Origin: Gemmatimonadota bacterium
GTDB lineage: Bacteria > Gemmatimonadota > Gemmatimonadetes > Longimicrobiales > Gaopeijiaceae
Assembly (NCBI GenBank): GCA_022822325.1
Contig: JAJEBW010000018.1
Location: 248,001-312,000, forward strand
DNA length: 64,000 bases
Direction: 5' to 3'
Shown here: one piece after another, positions 18,181-28,819 of the stretch
How the letters are laid out: each line of letters begins with the position of its first letter
How positions within the stretch are numbered: the stretch's first letter is position 1
Made by a program: the position numbers and the translations under genes
Notes under the pieces: model-generated
Database searches by the model: none
The model's input: only the letters and a program-made list of their open reading frames with translations
Told to the model about the DNA's origin: nothing

Positions 18181-19526
18181 CCGGGCCCCGCGCCGCGGCC
18201 GAACGGGCCATCCTGGTCGGCACCCCGCGGAGCAGGGCGGGGGCAAGCCCCGGCGGGACCGGCCTCTCCGAGCTCGGCCGCCTCGCCGACACCGCCGGCG
18301 CGATCGTCGCCGACGAGATCGTGCAACCTCTGCGCACCCCCGATCCACGCTACTACCTGGGCCGCGGCAAGACGGCGGAGCTCGCCGAACGGGTTCGCGA
18401 GGAGGGGGCCGATCTGGTCATCTTCGACGACGAGCTCACACCGGCGCAGGGACGGAATCTGGAGGCGAAGTGCAAGGTGCGGGTTCTGGACCGCACCGAA
18501 CTGATCCTCGACATCTTCGCCACCCGGGCCCGGACCCGCGAGGCCCGCATGCAGGTGGAGCTCGCCCAACTCCAGTACCTGCTGCCGAGGTTGCGCCGCA
18601 TGTGGGTTCACCTGTCCCGCATCCGGGGCGGAATCGGGTTGCGCGGACCGGGCGAGACCCAGCTTGAGACCGACCGGCGGCTGATCGGGGCCAGGATCGC
18701 CGAGCTGGGACGCAAGCTGGGGTCGGCGGCGCGGGCGCGAGCGGTGCAGCGGAAGGGACGGCGGGGCAGCTTCCGCATCGCTCTGGTCGGTTACACCAAC
18801 GCGGGCAAGTCGTCGCTCCTGAAGGCGCTCTCCGGCTCCGACCAGTTCATCGAGGACCGGCTCTTCGCGACTCTGGACCCATCCACGCGCGCGGTGCCGC
18901 TCGGCGAGGGCTACGAGGCGCTGGCCACGGACACCGTGGGCTTCATCCGCAATCTTCCCCACCATCTGGTCGCCTCCTTTCGCTCGACGCTGGAGGAAGC
19001 GAACGAGGCCGATCTCCTGGTGCACGTCGTCGACGCCTCGCATCCGGACCACCGCAGCCACGAAGAGGTCGTGGAATCGGTCCTGGGCGAGCTGGGGCTG
19101 GGCGGCCGCCCCGAGATCCGCGTCTACAACAAGATCGACCTGCTGGGAGCGGACGAGTTGCTGGCGCTTAGGGAGGGCACGGAGTCCTCCGCACATTGCA
19201 CCCCCCTCTTCGTCTCGACGATCTTTCCCGCCACGCTGCACCCGCTCAGGGGCGAACTTCTCGGCCGGATCCGCGCCGAACGGAAGCGGATCGCGGTGCG
19301 CCTGCCGGTCACGGAGGGGAAGGCGCTGGCGGCGCTGCACGAGGAGGGCGAGGTGCTCGCGCGCGAGCGGGACGGCTGCACCTTGCGGGTCGAGGCGAGG
19401 GTCCCGCCTGCGCTGGCCGGACGCCTTGCGGGCATCGCAGGGGTCGAGGTCTCCGATGTCGCCGACGGGAAGCCAGAGCCCCCGACCGACGGCCGAAGAT
19501 CGTTGGCGGACAACCGAAAGCCATAG
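18177..19526 (+). CDS. hflX: Ribosome-associated GTPase HflX
   Basis: HflX is a GTPase that splits stalled ribosomes, often under heat stress. The 449-residue protein has the N-terminal HflX domain (DPRYYLGRGKTAELAE, and GPGETQLETDRR in the linker). The G domain carries GYTNAGKSSLLKALSG, DTVGFIRNLPHHLV and the NKID motif. The start overlaps the cca stop (ATGA). A 48-bp gap with a good ribosome binding site separates it from pdxJ. Confidence 0.95.
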   Translation: MTGPRAAAERAILVGTPRSRAGASPGGTGLSELGRLADTAGAIVADEIVQPLRTPDPRYYLGRGKTAELAERVREEGADLVIFDDELTPAQGRNLEAKCKVRVLDRTELILDIFATRARTREARMQVELAQLQYLLPRLRRMWVHLSRIRGGIGLRGPGETQLETDRRLIGARIAELGRKLGSAARARAVQRKGRRGSFRIALVGYTNAGKSSLLKALSGSDQFIEDRLFATLDPSTRAVPLGEGYEALATDTVGFIRNLPHHLVASFRSTLEEANEADLLVHVVDASHPDHRSHEEVVESVLGELGLGGRPEIRVYNKIDLLGADELLALREGTESSAHCTPLFVSTIFPATLHPLRGELLGRIRAERKRIAVRLPVTEGKALAALHEEGEVLARERDGCTLRVEARVPPALAGRLAGIAGVEVSDVADGKPEPPTDGRRSLADNRKP

Positions 19527-19574
19527 CGCTGCATCCCATAAATCGCTGACCGACAACAATAAAGGAGCCATTCC

Positions 19575-20345
19575 ATGAGACTCTACATCAATATCGATCA
19601 TGTGGCCACCGTGCGGCAGGCGCGTCGCACCGACGAACCCGATCCCGTGCGGGCGGCGGTCCTCGCCGAGCTGGGAGGGGCGGACGGAATCACCATTCAT
19701 CACCGCCGCGACGCGCGCCACATCTCGGTGCGCGACGTGGAGCTCCTGAAACGGACCGTGCGAACCGGAATCAACCTCGAGATCTCGTCGCGCGAAGAGA
19801 TGGTGGAACTCGCCGAACGGACGCGGCCGATGCAGGTCACCCTAGTTCCCGAGAAGCGCGAAGAGGTCACCACCGAGGGGGGACTCGACCTCGCGAATCG
19901 ATCGGTGCAAAGGTCGATCGTCCGCGCCCTTGCGCGTCTGCGCGGGGCGGAGATCCGCAGCTCGCTCTTCATCGACCCGGACCCGCTCGCGGCCGAGCGA
20001 ACGGGGGCGTTGGGCGCCGACGCGGTGGAGTTCCACACGGGCGAGTACGCGAATGCAGTGCGCCCGGAGGACAGGGCCCGCGAACTGAATCGACTTGCCG
20101 CCGCCACCCGCCTGGCGGCCGATGCGGGGTTGGCGGTGCACGCGGGTCATGGGCTGACCTACGAGAATGTGGTGCCGGTGGCCGCGCTGCCGCTGATCGA
20201 GGAGCTGAATATCGGGCACAGCGTGGTCTCGCGCGCATTCTTCACCGGAATGGAGCGGGCGGTCCGCGAGATGAAGGCGATCGTGCTGGGCGCTCCCGCG
20301 CGTGTGCGCGAGCCGGGAGTCTGGGCGCCGCCGGTGGGGTTCTGA
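19575..20345 (+). CDS. pdxJ: Pyridoxine 5'-phosphate synthase
   Basis: PdxJ makes pyridoxine 5'-phosphate from 1-deoxyxylulose 5-phosphate and aminoacetone 3-phosphate in the DXP-dependent vitamin B6 route. The 256-residue TIM barrel starts MRLYINIDHVATVRQAR and shows GITIHHRRDARHI, TLVPEKREEVTTEGGLD and HAGHGLTYENV. AAAGGAG precedes the ATG with good spacing. It shares its DXP precursor with the isoprenoid genes ispE and ispF in this window. Confidence 0.97.
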   Translation: MRLYINIDHVATVRQARRTDEPDPVRAAVLAELGGADGITIHHRRDARHISVRDVELLKRTVRTGINLEISSREEMVELAERTRPMQVTLVPEKREEVTTEGGLDLANRSVQRSIVRALARLRGAEIRSSLFIDPDPLAAERTGALGADAVEFHTGEYANAVRPEDRARELNRLAAATRLAADAGLAVHAGHGLTYENVVPVAALPLIEELNIGHSVVSRAFFTGMERAVREMKAIVLGAPARVREPGVWAPPVGF

Positions 20346-20359
20346 CCTCGATCGAGAGG

Positions 20360-21457
20360 ATGCCGGAAAGGATGCGAGCGGCGGCGGGGAGCGGGGGAGG
20401 GGGCGCGTCGCGGTGGATGTCGCTGGCTGGATTCCTCATCGCCGCACTGCTGATCTGGTGGCTCCTGCGCGACGAGGATCCGGCCGAGATCTGGGCAAGC
20501 GTTCGCGGGGCCGATTTCCGCTTCCTAGCGCTGGCCGTCGCCGCCACCACCTGCGTCTTCCCCCTGCGCGCCATCCGCTGGCGTTACCTGCTGGGCCCGA
20601 TTCAGCCCGAAAGCCCCTTTCGGTCGCGCTTTGCGGCGGTGTGCGTGGGCTTCATGGCCAACAATCTCCTGCCCGCCCGCATCGGCGAACTGGCCCGCGC
20701 CTGGTCCTACAGTCGGCTGGAAGCGGTCTCGACGGTGGCGGCGGTCGGCACTCTCGTGGTGGAGCGGGTCCTGGACGGCCTCGTCATCCTCTTCCTCCTG
20801 CTGGTGGCGCTGGCCGCCCCGGACTTCCCCGCCGACGGACTCCCGCCGGCGCTGGCGGATGGGATGCGCGGTCTGGCGATCGTGCTCGCGTCGGTCCTGG
20901 CGGGCGCGGTCCTGGCGTTGGCGCTGCCGGGTCCGGTCCTGGGCGGGATCGAACGAATCGCGCGCGCGCTGCTCCCGGATCGCATGGCCGACGGTCTGAC
21001 GGCGCTGGCCGAAAAGACGGTCCTGGGGATGCGGTCGCTCCGCGGCTGGCGTCTCCTTCTGCCCGCGATCGGGTGGAGTCTGGGGATCTGGCTCCTGCAG
21101 TCCCTTTCCTTCTGGCTGGGCTTTCTCGCCTTCGGGATCGAACTTCCCTTCACGGCCGCGATGGTCACCAATGGGGCGACCGCCATCGCCGTCTCGATTC
21201 CCTCCGCTCCCGGCTTCTTCGGCACCTTCCACATGGGCGCCGCCGTCTCGCTGGCGGACATCTACGGCGTTGCCGACGTCCCGACCAAGGCCTTCGCCTT
21301 CGGCTGGCACCTGGGAGGATTCTTCCCCATCACCTTCATGGGACTGTGGTACGCGCGGCGGATCGGTCTTTCGCTCGGGGAAATCTCGCGCAGGGCAAGC
21401 GCGGCGGTTGGAGAGGCCCCCGGGGACTTGCCCGACGGAAGGGGAAGCGGGTCGTGA
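20360..21457 (+). CDS. Flippase-like membrane protein (LPG synthase transmembrane family)
   Basis: The 365-residue protein has about eight membrane helices and the family landmarks FRSRFAAVCVGFMANNLLPARIGELARAW and SIPSAPGFFGTFHMGAAVSL. It belongs to the lysylphosphatidylglycerol synthase TM region/UPF0104 group, whose members act in lipid or glycolipid handling. No aminoacyl-transfer domain is present. ATGs at 20360 and 20372 are both possible. The end overlaps ispE by four bases. Confidence 0.85.
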   Translation: MPERMRAAAGSGGGGASRWMSLAGFLIAALLIWWLLRDEDPAEIWASVRGADFRFLALAVAATTCVFPLRAIRWRYLLGPIQPESPFRSRFAAVCVGFMANNLLPARIGELARAWSYSRLEAVSTVAAVGTLVVERVLDGLVILFLLLVALAAPDFPADGLPPALADGMRGLAIVLASVLAGAVLALALPGPVLGGIERIARALLPDRMADGLTALAEKTVLGMRSLRGWRLLLPAIGWSLGIWLLQSLSFWLGFLAFGIELPFTAAMVTNGATAIAVSIPSAPGFFGTFHMGAAVSLADIYGVADVPTKAFAFGWHLGGFFPITFMGLWYARRIGLSLGEISRRASAAVGEAPGDLPDGRGSGS

Positions 21458-22377
21458 GCGCGGTGACGGTCCGCTGCCCGGCCAAGATCAACCTCCATCT
21501 GAGAATCCTGGCCCGGGAGGACTCGGGGTACCACCAGATCGAGACGCTCTTCCAGGCGGTGGGGCTCTTCGATGGTCTTCAGGTGCGGAAGCGCGCCGAG
21601 GCGGGGATCGCGCTGGAGGTGCGGCGGCTCGAGTCGGGTCCGGGGAGCGGCGACATCCTGGGCGATCTGGGCGATCCCGCGCGCAACACGGTCATGACGG
21701 CCGCGACCGCCTTCTTCGAGGCCGCCGGAATCGACCCCGCGGTGGAAATCGTTCTGGCCAAGGCGATTCCCGCAGGCACCGGACTCGGAGGCGCCTCCTC
21801 GGATGCGGCGGGGGCTCTGGCGGCGCTCAACCGGCTCCATGGCAATCCGCTCGCGGCCGGCCGGTTGCTCCGGATCGGGCGGAGGATCGGCTCGGATGTG
21901 GCCTTCTTCCGCCAACGTCGCGGCGCAGCCCTGGCCTGGGGACGCGGCGACCGGTTGCTCCCCCTGGCGTCGCCGTCGCGGGAGGTCGTGATTGCGGCGC
22001 CGGCCGAACGGATGGCCACCGCCACCGCCTATGGAGAGGCCTCGGTCCGGCTGGATCTGCCTGCGGACGCGGCCGTTCTGGAGGGCCTGGACCGCGTGCC
22101 CCCGCGCCTTCCCCCTTCGGTTCGCGGCAACGACTTCGAGCCCATCCTCTTCGGGCGCTGGCCGCACCTGGGCGAGATCCGCGCCGAACTGGCGCGGCTG
22201 GGAGCGCTGGAGGCGCGTCTCACCGGGAGCGGTTCGGCCATCTTCGGGACATTTTCGACCGCGGACGCCGCCGACCGGGCCGCGCGCCGCATTGCAGGAC
22301 ACCCGGCCGCGCCCACGGTTCTGCGCGCGCCCACGCTGACGGCCATTCCGGAGCCCGAGGCCATCGCCGGCCCCTGA
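21454..22377 (+). CDS. ispE: 4-diphosphocytidyl-2-C-methyl-D-erythritol kinase
   Basis: IspE is the GHMP kinase of the non-mevalonate isoprenoid pathway. The 307-residue protein has the N-terminal CPAKINLHLRI motif, the ATP loop PAGTGLGGASSDAAGAL and the C-terminal LTGSGSAIFGTF glycine motif. The GTG start overlaps the preceding stop (GTGA). ispF lies at 57.8 kb; ispD is not seen in the window. Confidence 0.95.
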   Translation: MSAVTVRCPAKINLHLRILAREDSGYHQIETLFQAVGLFDGLQVRKRAEAGIALEVRRLESGPGSGDILGDLGDPARNTVMTAATAFFEAAGIDPAVEIVLAKAIPAGTGLGGASSDAAGALAALNRLHGNPLAAGRLLRIGRRIGSDVAFFRQRRGAALAWGRGDRLLPLASPSREVVIAAPAERMATATAYGEASVRLDLPADAAVLEGLDRVPPRLPPSVRGNDFEPILFGRWPHLGEIRAELARLGALEARLTGSGSAIFGTFSTADAADRAARRIAGHPAAPTVLRAPTLTAIPEPEAIAGP

Positions 22378-22501
22378 TCCAGGCCGAGGGCGTTCACCAA
22401 CGGCCCCCCGGCCGGGCTCGCTCCGCCGCCGCGGCGCATCCTCGCTTCCCCCTCCCCGGTCCTTGCGCTACCATGATTTCCTGGGGATTCCCACGGCGCG
22501 C

Positions 22502-22572
22502 TGGCCCGTCGTCTAATGGCAGGACACCGGTCTTTGGAACCGGCGGTGGTGGTTCGAATCCACCCGGGCCAA
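22502..22572 (+). tRNA. tRNA-Gln (anticodon TTG)
   Basis: A full cloverleaf can be drawn. The acceptor stem pairs TGGCCCG with CGGGCCA, the D stem GTC with GAC and the anticodon stem CCGGT with ACCGG around CTTTGGA. The T stem pairs GGTGG with CCACC around TTCGAAT, with discriminator A at 22572. The 3' CCA is not encoded. A weak promoter-like pair (TTCCCC, N17, TACCAT) lies just upstream at about 22446-22474. Confidence 0.96.
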
Positions 22573-22598
22573 CTCGCCCGCCGCCCGCGAGCTCGCAC

Positions 22599-24452
22599 AT
22601 GAAGCCACCGCGCATTCGTCGCCCGTACCGCGCCGTGGCCGGAATTCGCGGGGGATGCGGGTTCCTCCCCGCTGCGCTCGCGTGGGCCTGCGCCGTCCTG
22701 CCGGTCGCGACCGTTCCCCTTCCGCTCGCCGCCCAGACCGAATCGCGCGCCGCCGCTCCGGGCTCCGATTCCGCCGGCCGGGCCGACTCGGCCTCCATCC
22801 GAGAACGCGCCCGCGACGCCCAGGCGAGATTCGAGCGGGTCAGGTTGCGCGAGATGCCGCGCACTCTCGGGGGATCGGGCGGCCGCTGCGACGAGATCAT
22901 CGGACGGTTCTGCATTCGCGACGAGGGCGACGAAGGCTGGCGACCGCCGCCGGACCCGCCGGAGATCGTGGCGGCGCGCGACCGCCTTCTCGCCGAACTG
23001 GATTCGGCGGCCGCCCGGATCCCCGGCGATCACTGGATCCTGGGGCAACGCGTTCGCTACCTGGCCGAGGCCGGCGCCTTCGAGCGGGCCCGGCGGCCGC
23101 TGCGCGACTGCGATGTGCCGGAGCGCTGGCGGTGCGATCTGCTTCTGGGATATCTGCGCTACCGCGCCGGAGAGATCCCGGCCGCGGAGGCCGCCTTCGG
23201 GCGCGCCCTGGAGCGCATGCCGGAGGAGATGCGCGCCGAATGGCTCGATCCGTCGCTCCTCCTGGAGGGCGACCAGCGGGAGTGGCTGGAGGCGGCGGAC
23301 GACTCGGCGCATGCGGCCGCCCGGCTCTGGCTTCTCGCCGACGCGCTCTTTCTGGCCGGAGGCAACGACCGCCGGGCCGCGCACCTGAGCCGCCGCGTTC
23401 ACGCCATGATCTCGGAGGAGGCGCGCAACCCGCACCAGTTGCGCTGGGGACGGGACCTGACCGAGGTGGTGATCCGCTACGGGTGGCCCGCCGGGTGGGA
23501 ACGGTCGTGGAGCTCGGGGAGCGCGGGCAGCTTCGTCGTGACCGGGCGCGACCAGCCCGCCTCCGTGCGCACCCTTCCCCCGCGCGAGGTGCTTGAGCGC
23601 CGGGAGCGCGACATCGTCCCCTGGGAGATCCCCGAGGGACATGCCCGCAGCGCCCACATTCCTCCCTTCCTGGACACCCTGGCCGCGCTCGATGGCCAGA
23701 TCGGGCGCTTCTGGAGGCCGAACGAGGTGATCGTCGCCGCCGCCTGGACGCCGCCGTCAGGTGCGTTCGCGGACAGCGCCGGGGTGGAGCGGGGGGCTGG
23801 GCTGGCGGGTCTCTTCGTGGAGCGCGATGGGGAAATCATCCTCGATGTGCGCGCCGCGCCTGGTGCGGATGGAACCTTCCGCCTCTCGGGACGCGCCCCT
23901 CCGGCCCCGTGGGCGGTGGCCAGCCTCGAGGCCTTCGCGCCGGATCTGCGCCGCGCCTGGCGACGGCGGGCCGCGGTGGGACTCCGGTCGCTTCCCCCCC
24001 GTCTGCTGGCGATTTCCGATGTGGTTCTGCTCGAGGAGGGCGCCGAGCCGGCCACCTTCGCCGAGATGCTCCCCCTCCTGCGCGGTTCGACTACGATCCC
24101 GGGCGGATCCGCGCTGAGCCTCGCCTTCGAGGTCTACGGACTCGGGTTCGAGGAAGAGGCGATCGAGGTGGCCGCCTGGGTGGAGCGCACCCGGGTAGGC
24201 GTGTTGCGACGGGTGGCGCGGTGGGTGGGGCTGGGGGGACCCCGGGAGGAGGTCGCGGTGGCCTGGGAGGAGGCCGGACCGGACCGCCTCCGTCCCCTCT
24301 TCCGCTCGCTCGTCATTCGGCTCCCGACGCTGGATCCCGGACCCTACGAGGTCGCGGTCGAGATCCGCGCGCCGGGACGCCCGCCGCTCGCCGTTCGGCG
24401 CGGCTTCCAGGCCGGGGCCGCGCGTGACGCCCCCGTCCCCGAGCGCCGCTGA
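22599..24452 (+). CDS. Secreted uncharacterised protein with TPR-like region and GWxTD-like segment
   Basis: I do not recognise a characterised function for this 617-residue protein. It has an N-terminal signal peptide (hydrophobic GFLPAALAWACAVLPVATVPL, then PLAAQT). A helical TPR-like region follows (for example LLLGYLRYRAGEIPAAEAAFGRALERMP). The segment RWGRDLTEVVIRYGWPAGWE resembles the conserved core of GWxTD-domain proteins. The second half is beta-rich and ends in a CARDB-like VAVEIRAPGRPPLAVRRGF segment. The start at 22599 is 26 bases after tRNA-Gln. It is probably periplasmic or outer-membrane associated. Confidence 0.65.
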   Translation: MKPPRIRRPYRAVAGIRGGCGFLPAALAWACAVLPVATVPLPLAAQTESRAAAPGSDSAGRADSASIRERARDAQARFERVRLREMPRTLGGSGGRCDEIIGRFCIRDEGDEGWRPPPDPPEIVAARDRLLAELDSAAARIPGDHWILGQRVRYLAEAGAFERARRPLRDCDVPERWRCDLLLGYLRYRAGEIPAAEAAFGRALERMPEEMRAEWLDPSLLLEGDQREWLEAADDSAHAAARLWLLADALFLAGGNDRRAAHLSRRVHAMISEEARNPHQLRWGRDLTEVVIRYGWPAGWERSWSSGSAGSFVVTGRDQPASVRTLPPREVLERRERDIVPWEIPEGHARSAHIPPFLDTLAALDGQIGRFWRPNEVIVAAAWTPPSGAFADSAGVERGAGLAGLFVERDGEIILDVRAAPGADGTFRLSGRAPPAPWAVASLEAFAPDLRRAWRRRAAVGLRSLPPRLLAISDVVLLEEGAEPATFAEMLPLLRGSTTIPGGSALSLAFEVYGLGFEEEAIEVAAWVERTRVGVLRRVARWVGLGGPREEVAVAWEEAGPDRLRPLFRSLVIRLPTLDPGPYEVAVEIRAPGRPPLAVRRGFQAGAARDAPVPERR

Positions 24453-24474
24453 AATTCGCTAGCTTCCTTTGTCG

Positions 24475-24532
24475 TTGCCGAAAACCCGTCTTTGCTGTTG
24501 CCGAAAACCCGTCCGAGTCGCCGAAACCCGTC
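24475..24532 (+). repeat. Three imperfect repeats upstream of prs
   Basis: The motif ttgccgaaaacccgtc occurs at 24475-24490 and 24498-24513, and a diverged copy (tcgccgaaacccgtc) at 24518-24532. They fill the 130-bp gap before prs and could be operator-like or slippage-derived. Confidence 0.85.
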
Positions 24533-24582
24533 TTCGGCCCTCGCCCGAACCGCACCCGCACCGCTTTGGCGCACCATCCCAA

Positions 24583-25566
24583 ATGGATGCCCCCATGGAC
24601 GAACCCATCGGGACCAATCCCCTTCTCCTCCTGGCGGGACGCGCCAACCGGCCCCTGGCGGGCGAGATCGGAGATCTGCTCGACACCAGCCCCGACGGCG
24701 TCGCCATCCGCAACTTCGCCGACGGCGAGATCTTCGTCCGCATCAACCGCAATGCCCGCGGCCGCGACGTCTTCATCATTCAGCCCACCGTCGCCGGCGC
24801 CGACAACATCATGGAGCTGCTTCTCCTGATCGATGCGGCGAAGCGGGCCTCGGCGGCGCGGGTCACGGCGGTCGTGCCCTACTTCGGCTACGGCCGCCAG
24901 GACCGCAAGGACCAGCCGCGGGTGGCGATCGGGGCCAAGCTGGTCGCGAATCTCATCGTGGCCGCCGGCGCCGACCGCGTGGTGAGCATCGACTTTCACC
25001 AGCACCAGATCCAGGGATTCTTCGACATCCCGGTCGATCACCTCTACGCGGCCCCGGTCTTCACCCACTACTTCCGCTCGCTGCGGCGCTCGGTTCCCGG
25101 GCTCGCCGAGCCGGTCGTGGTGGCGCCCGACGTCGGTTCGGCCAAGATGGCGCGCGGATTCGCCCGGCGGCTGGGGGGCACCTTCGCGATCATCGACAAG
25201 CGGCGTCCGGCGCCCAATGTGTCGAAGGTTCTCAATGTGGTGGGCGATGTACGGGATCGCACCTGCCTGGTTGTGGACGACATGATCGACACGGGCGGCA
25301 CGATCGCGCAGGCCGTCCAGGCTCTGATGGCGCGCGGCGCGAGCCATGTCTATGTCGCCGCCACCCACGCTCTCCTCTCGGCCAACGCCGTCGAGCGCCT
25401 TGCCGCGACCTCGATGGCCGGCCTGGTGGTCACGAACACGATCGACATTCCGGAAGAGAAGCGCTTCGACCGCATGACCGTGCTCTCCGTGGCCGATCTT
25501 CTCTCCCGCGCCATTCACTGCATTCACTCCAACGCCTCGGTCAGCCAGCTCTTCGAACTTGTCTGA
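24583..25566 (+). CDS. prs: Ribose-phosphate pyrophosphokinase (PRPP synthetase)
   Basis: The enzyme makes PRPP from ribose 5-phosphate and ATP for nucleotide, His and Trp synthesis. The 327-residue protein shows the ATP-binding DGEIFVRI segment, VPYFGYGRQDRKDQPR, SIDFHQHQIQGFF and the PRPP-binding loop CLVVDDMIDTGGTI. I start at ATG 24583 (24595 also possible), because the upstream in-frame part is translated repeat DNA. The next gene follows at once, with rplY beginning 47 bases after the stop. Confidence 0.95.
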   Translation: MDAPMDEPIGTNPLLLLAGRANRPLAGEIGDLLDTSPDGVAIRNFADGEIFVRINRNARGRDVFIIQPTVAGADNIMELLLLIDAAKRASAARVTAVVPYFGYGRQDRKDQPRVAIGAKLVANLIVAAGADRVVSIDFHQHQIQGFFDIPVDHLYAAPVFTHYFRSLRRSVPGLAEPVVVAPDVGSAKMARGFARRLGGTFAIIDKRRPAPNVSKVLNVVGDVRDRTCLVVDDMIDTGGTIAQAVQALMARGASHVYVAATHALLSANAVERLAATSMAGLVVTNTIDIPEEKRFDRMTVLSVADLLSRAIHCIHSNASVSQLFELV

Positions 25567-25612
25567 TTTGGGCGCCAAGGGAAAACCAGTCACCCAAGAT
25601 GGAAAAACACAG

Positions 25613-25936
25613 ATGCAAGCAACACTGAACCTTCGGATTCGCCGCGAAACCGGGAAGGGCGTCGCCCGCAGGCTGCGGAGATCGGGCCGGGTGCCCGGGA
25701 TCATCTATGGCGGGGGGGGGGACAATGTCCTCGTCTCGATGGAGGCCCGCGAGACCCGTCGCCTCTGCGAGTCGATCGACCGCGACCGGACCACCCTTCG
25801 TCTCGTTCTGGACGAGGGCACGGTGGAGAAGGCGCGGATCGCAGAGATTCAGTCGCACCCCTACCGGCCCCAGCTCCTGCATGTGGACTTCCTGCGCATC
25901 GGCCGGACGGATTCGTCCCCGGCCGCCGGTCGATAG
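25613..25936 (+). CDS. rplY: 50S ribosomal protein L25, short form
   Basis: bL25 binds 5S rRNA. The 107-residue protein has family landmarks LNLRIRRETGKGVARRLRRSGRVPGIIYGG and EIQSHPYRPQLLHVDFLRIG. It lacks the C-terminal TL5/CTC domain, so it is the short E. coli-like form. The start is ATG 25613; the longer ORF begins inside the prs stop region. A run of ten G at 25712-25721 encodes the glycines and keeps the frame as sequenced. The order prs-rplY-pth is common in bacteria. Confidence 0.93.
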   Translation: MQATLNLRIRRETGKGVARRLRRSGRVPGIIYGGGGDNVLVSMEARETRRLCESIDRDRTTLRLVLDEGTVEKARIAEIQSHPYRPQLLHVDFLRIGRTDSSPAAGR

Positions 25937-25947
25937 CCGGGGGGGGC

Positions 25948-26574
25948 GTGGAGCCGCGCGGAACCGATCCCGGCTCCGGAGATGGACGCGCCGCCGGCGG
26001 CGGGAGCGCGCGCGTGGTGGTCGGTCTGGGCAACCCCGGACCCCGCTACGACGACACCCGCCACAATGTGGGATGGTGGGTGATCGACCGTTTCGCCTTC
26101 GACCACGGCTTCGGGCCCTTCGAGCGCGGTCGGCGCAGCTTCGAGAGCTCCGGCCGGGTGAAGGGACGGCGCATCCGCCTTCTGAAGCCGCGAACCTGGA
26201 TGAACCGGAGCGGACTGGCGCTGACGACGCTCTGGCGCGAGGAGGAGGACTTTCGCCTGGAGACCGGTCTGCTCGTTGTGACCGACGACGCGAACCTCGA
26301 TGTGGGCCGGGTGCGCTTTCGCCGCGGCGGGGGAGCGGGCGGCCACAATGGACTCCGGTCGGTGAATGCGGCGCTGGGCACGACCTCGTACGCGCGCCTG
26401 CGGATCGGGGTGGGCGTCGTGCCCGCCGGGGAGGATCTGGCCGACTGGGTGCTGTCGCCGCTGCCGGAGGAGGACGAGGAGCGGATCGTGGCGCTGCTCC
26501 CCGAACTGAGCCGGGCGGTGGGGGTGTGGGCGGACGAGGGGATCGACGCCGCGATGAACCGCTTCAACCAATGA
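25948..26574 (+). CDS. pth: Peptidyl-tRNA hydrolase
   Basis: Pth recycles peptidyl-tRNAs released from stalled ribosomes. The 208-residue protein has VVVGLGNPGPRYDDTRHNVGWW with the catalytic His, KPRTWMNRSG, the VTDDANLDVG region with the catalytic Asp and GGGAGGHNGLRSV. The start is GTG 25948, giving about 20 extra residues before the usual beginning; GTG codons just before VVVGLGNPG are alternatives. Confidence 0.95.
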   Translation: MEPRGTDPGSGDGRAAGGGSARVVVGLGNPGPRYDDTRHNVGWWVIDRFAFDHGFGPFERGRRSFESSGRVKGRRIRLLKPRTWMNRSGLALTTLWREEEDFRLETGLLVVTDDANLDVGRVRFRRGGGAGGHNGLRSVNAALGTTSYARLRIGVGVVPAGEDLADWVLSPLPEEDEERIVALLPELSRAVGVWADEGIDAAMNRFNQ

Positions 26575-26631
26575 CGGCCGGGCGGCCGGACCCTGAATCA
26601 CGCGCGACCGACACGCCAACTCGCCATTGGA

Positions 26632-26727
26632 GAATCGCTCGCCGCCAGAGAATCGCGCACCACTATGGAATCGCGCACCAACTGGAATCGCTCAAGAGAA
26701 TCGCTCACCATAGAGAATCGCTCACCC
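26632..26727 (+). repeat. Array of six GAATCGCKCACC-type repeats upstream of hppA
   Basis: Copies start at 26632, 26650, 26668, 26685, 26698 and 26715, with spacings of 18, 18, 17, 13 and 17 bp. The core is gaatcgctcacc or gaatcgcgcacc. The array occupies most of the 181-bp gap between pth and hppA, and a final gaatc lies at 26736 next to the ribosome binding site. No hairpin is obvious. Confidence 0.9.
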
Positions 26728-26755
26728 GAAGAGAAGAATCAGGAGAGACTCCGAC

Positions 26756-28815
<2,060 letters not shown>

Positions 28816-28819
<4 letters not shown>

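Noticed and set aside
26632-26727. Repeat array before hppA as a CRISPR array
   Set aside because: The units are about 12 bp with 1-6 bp between them and varied period. There are no spacers of CRISPR length and no cas genes.
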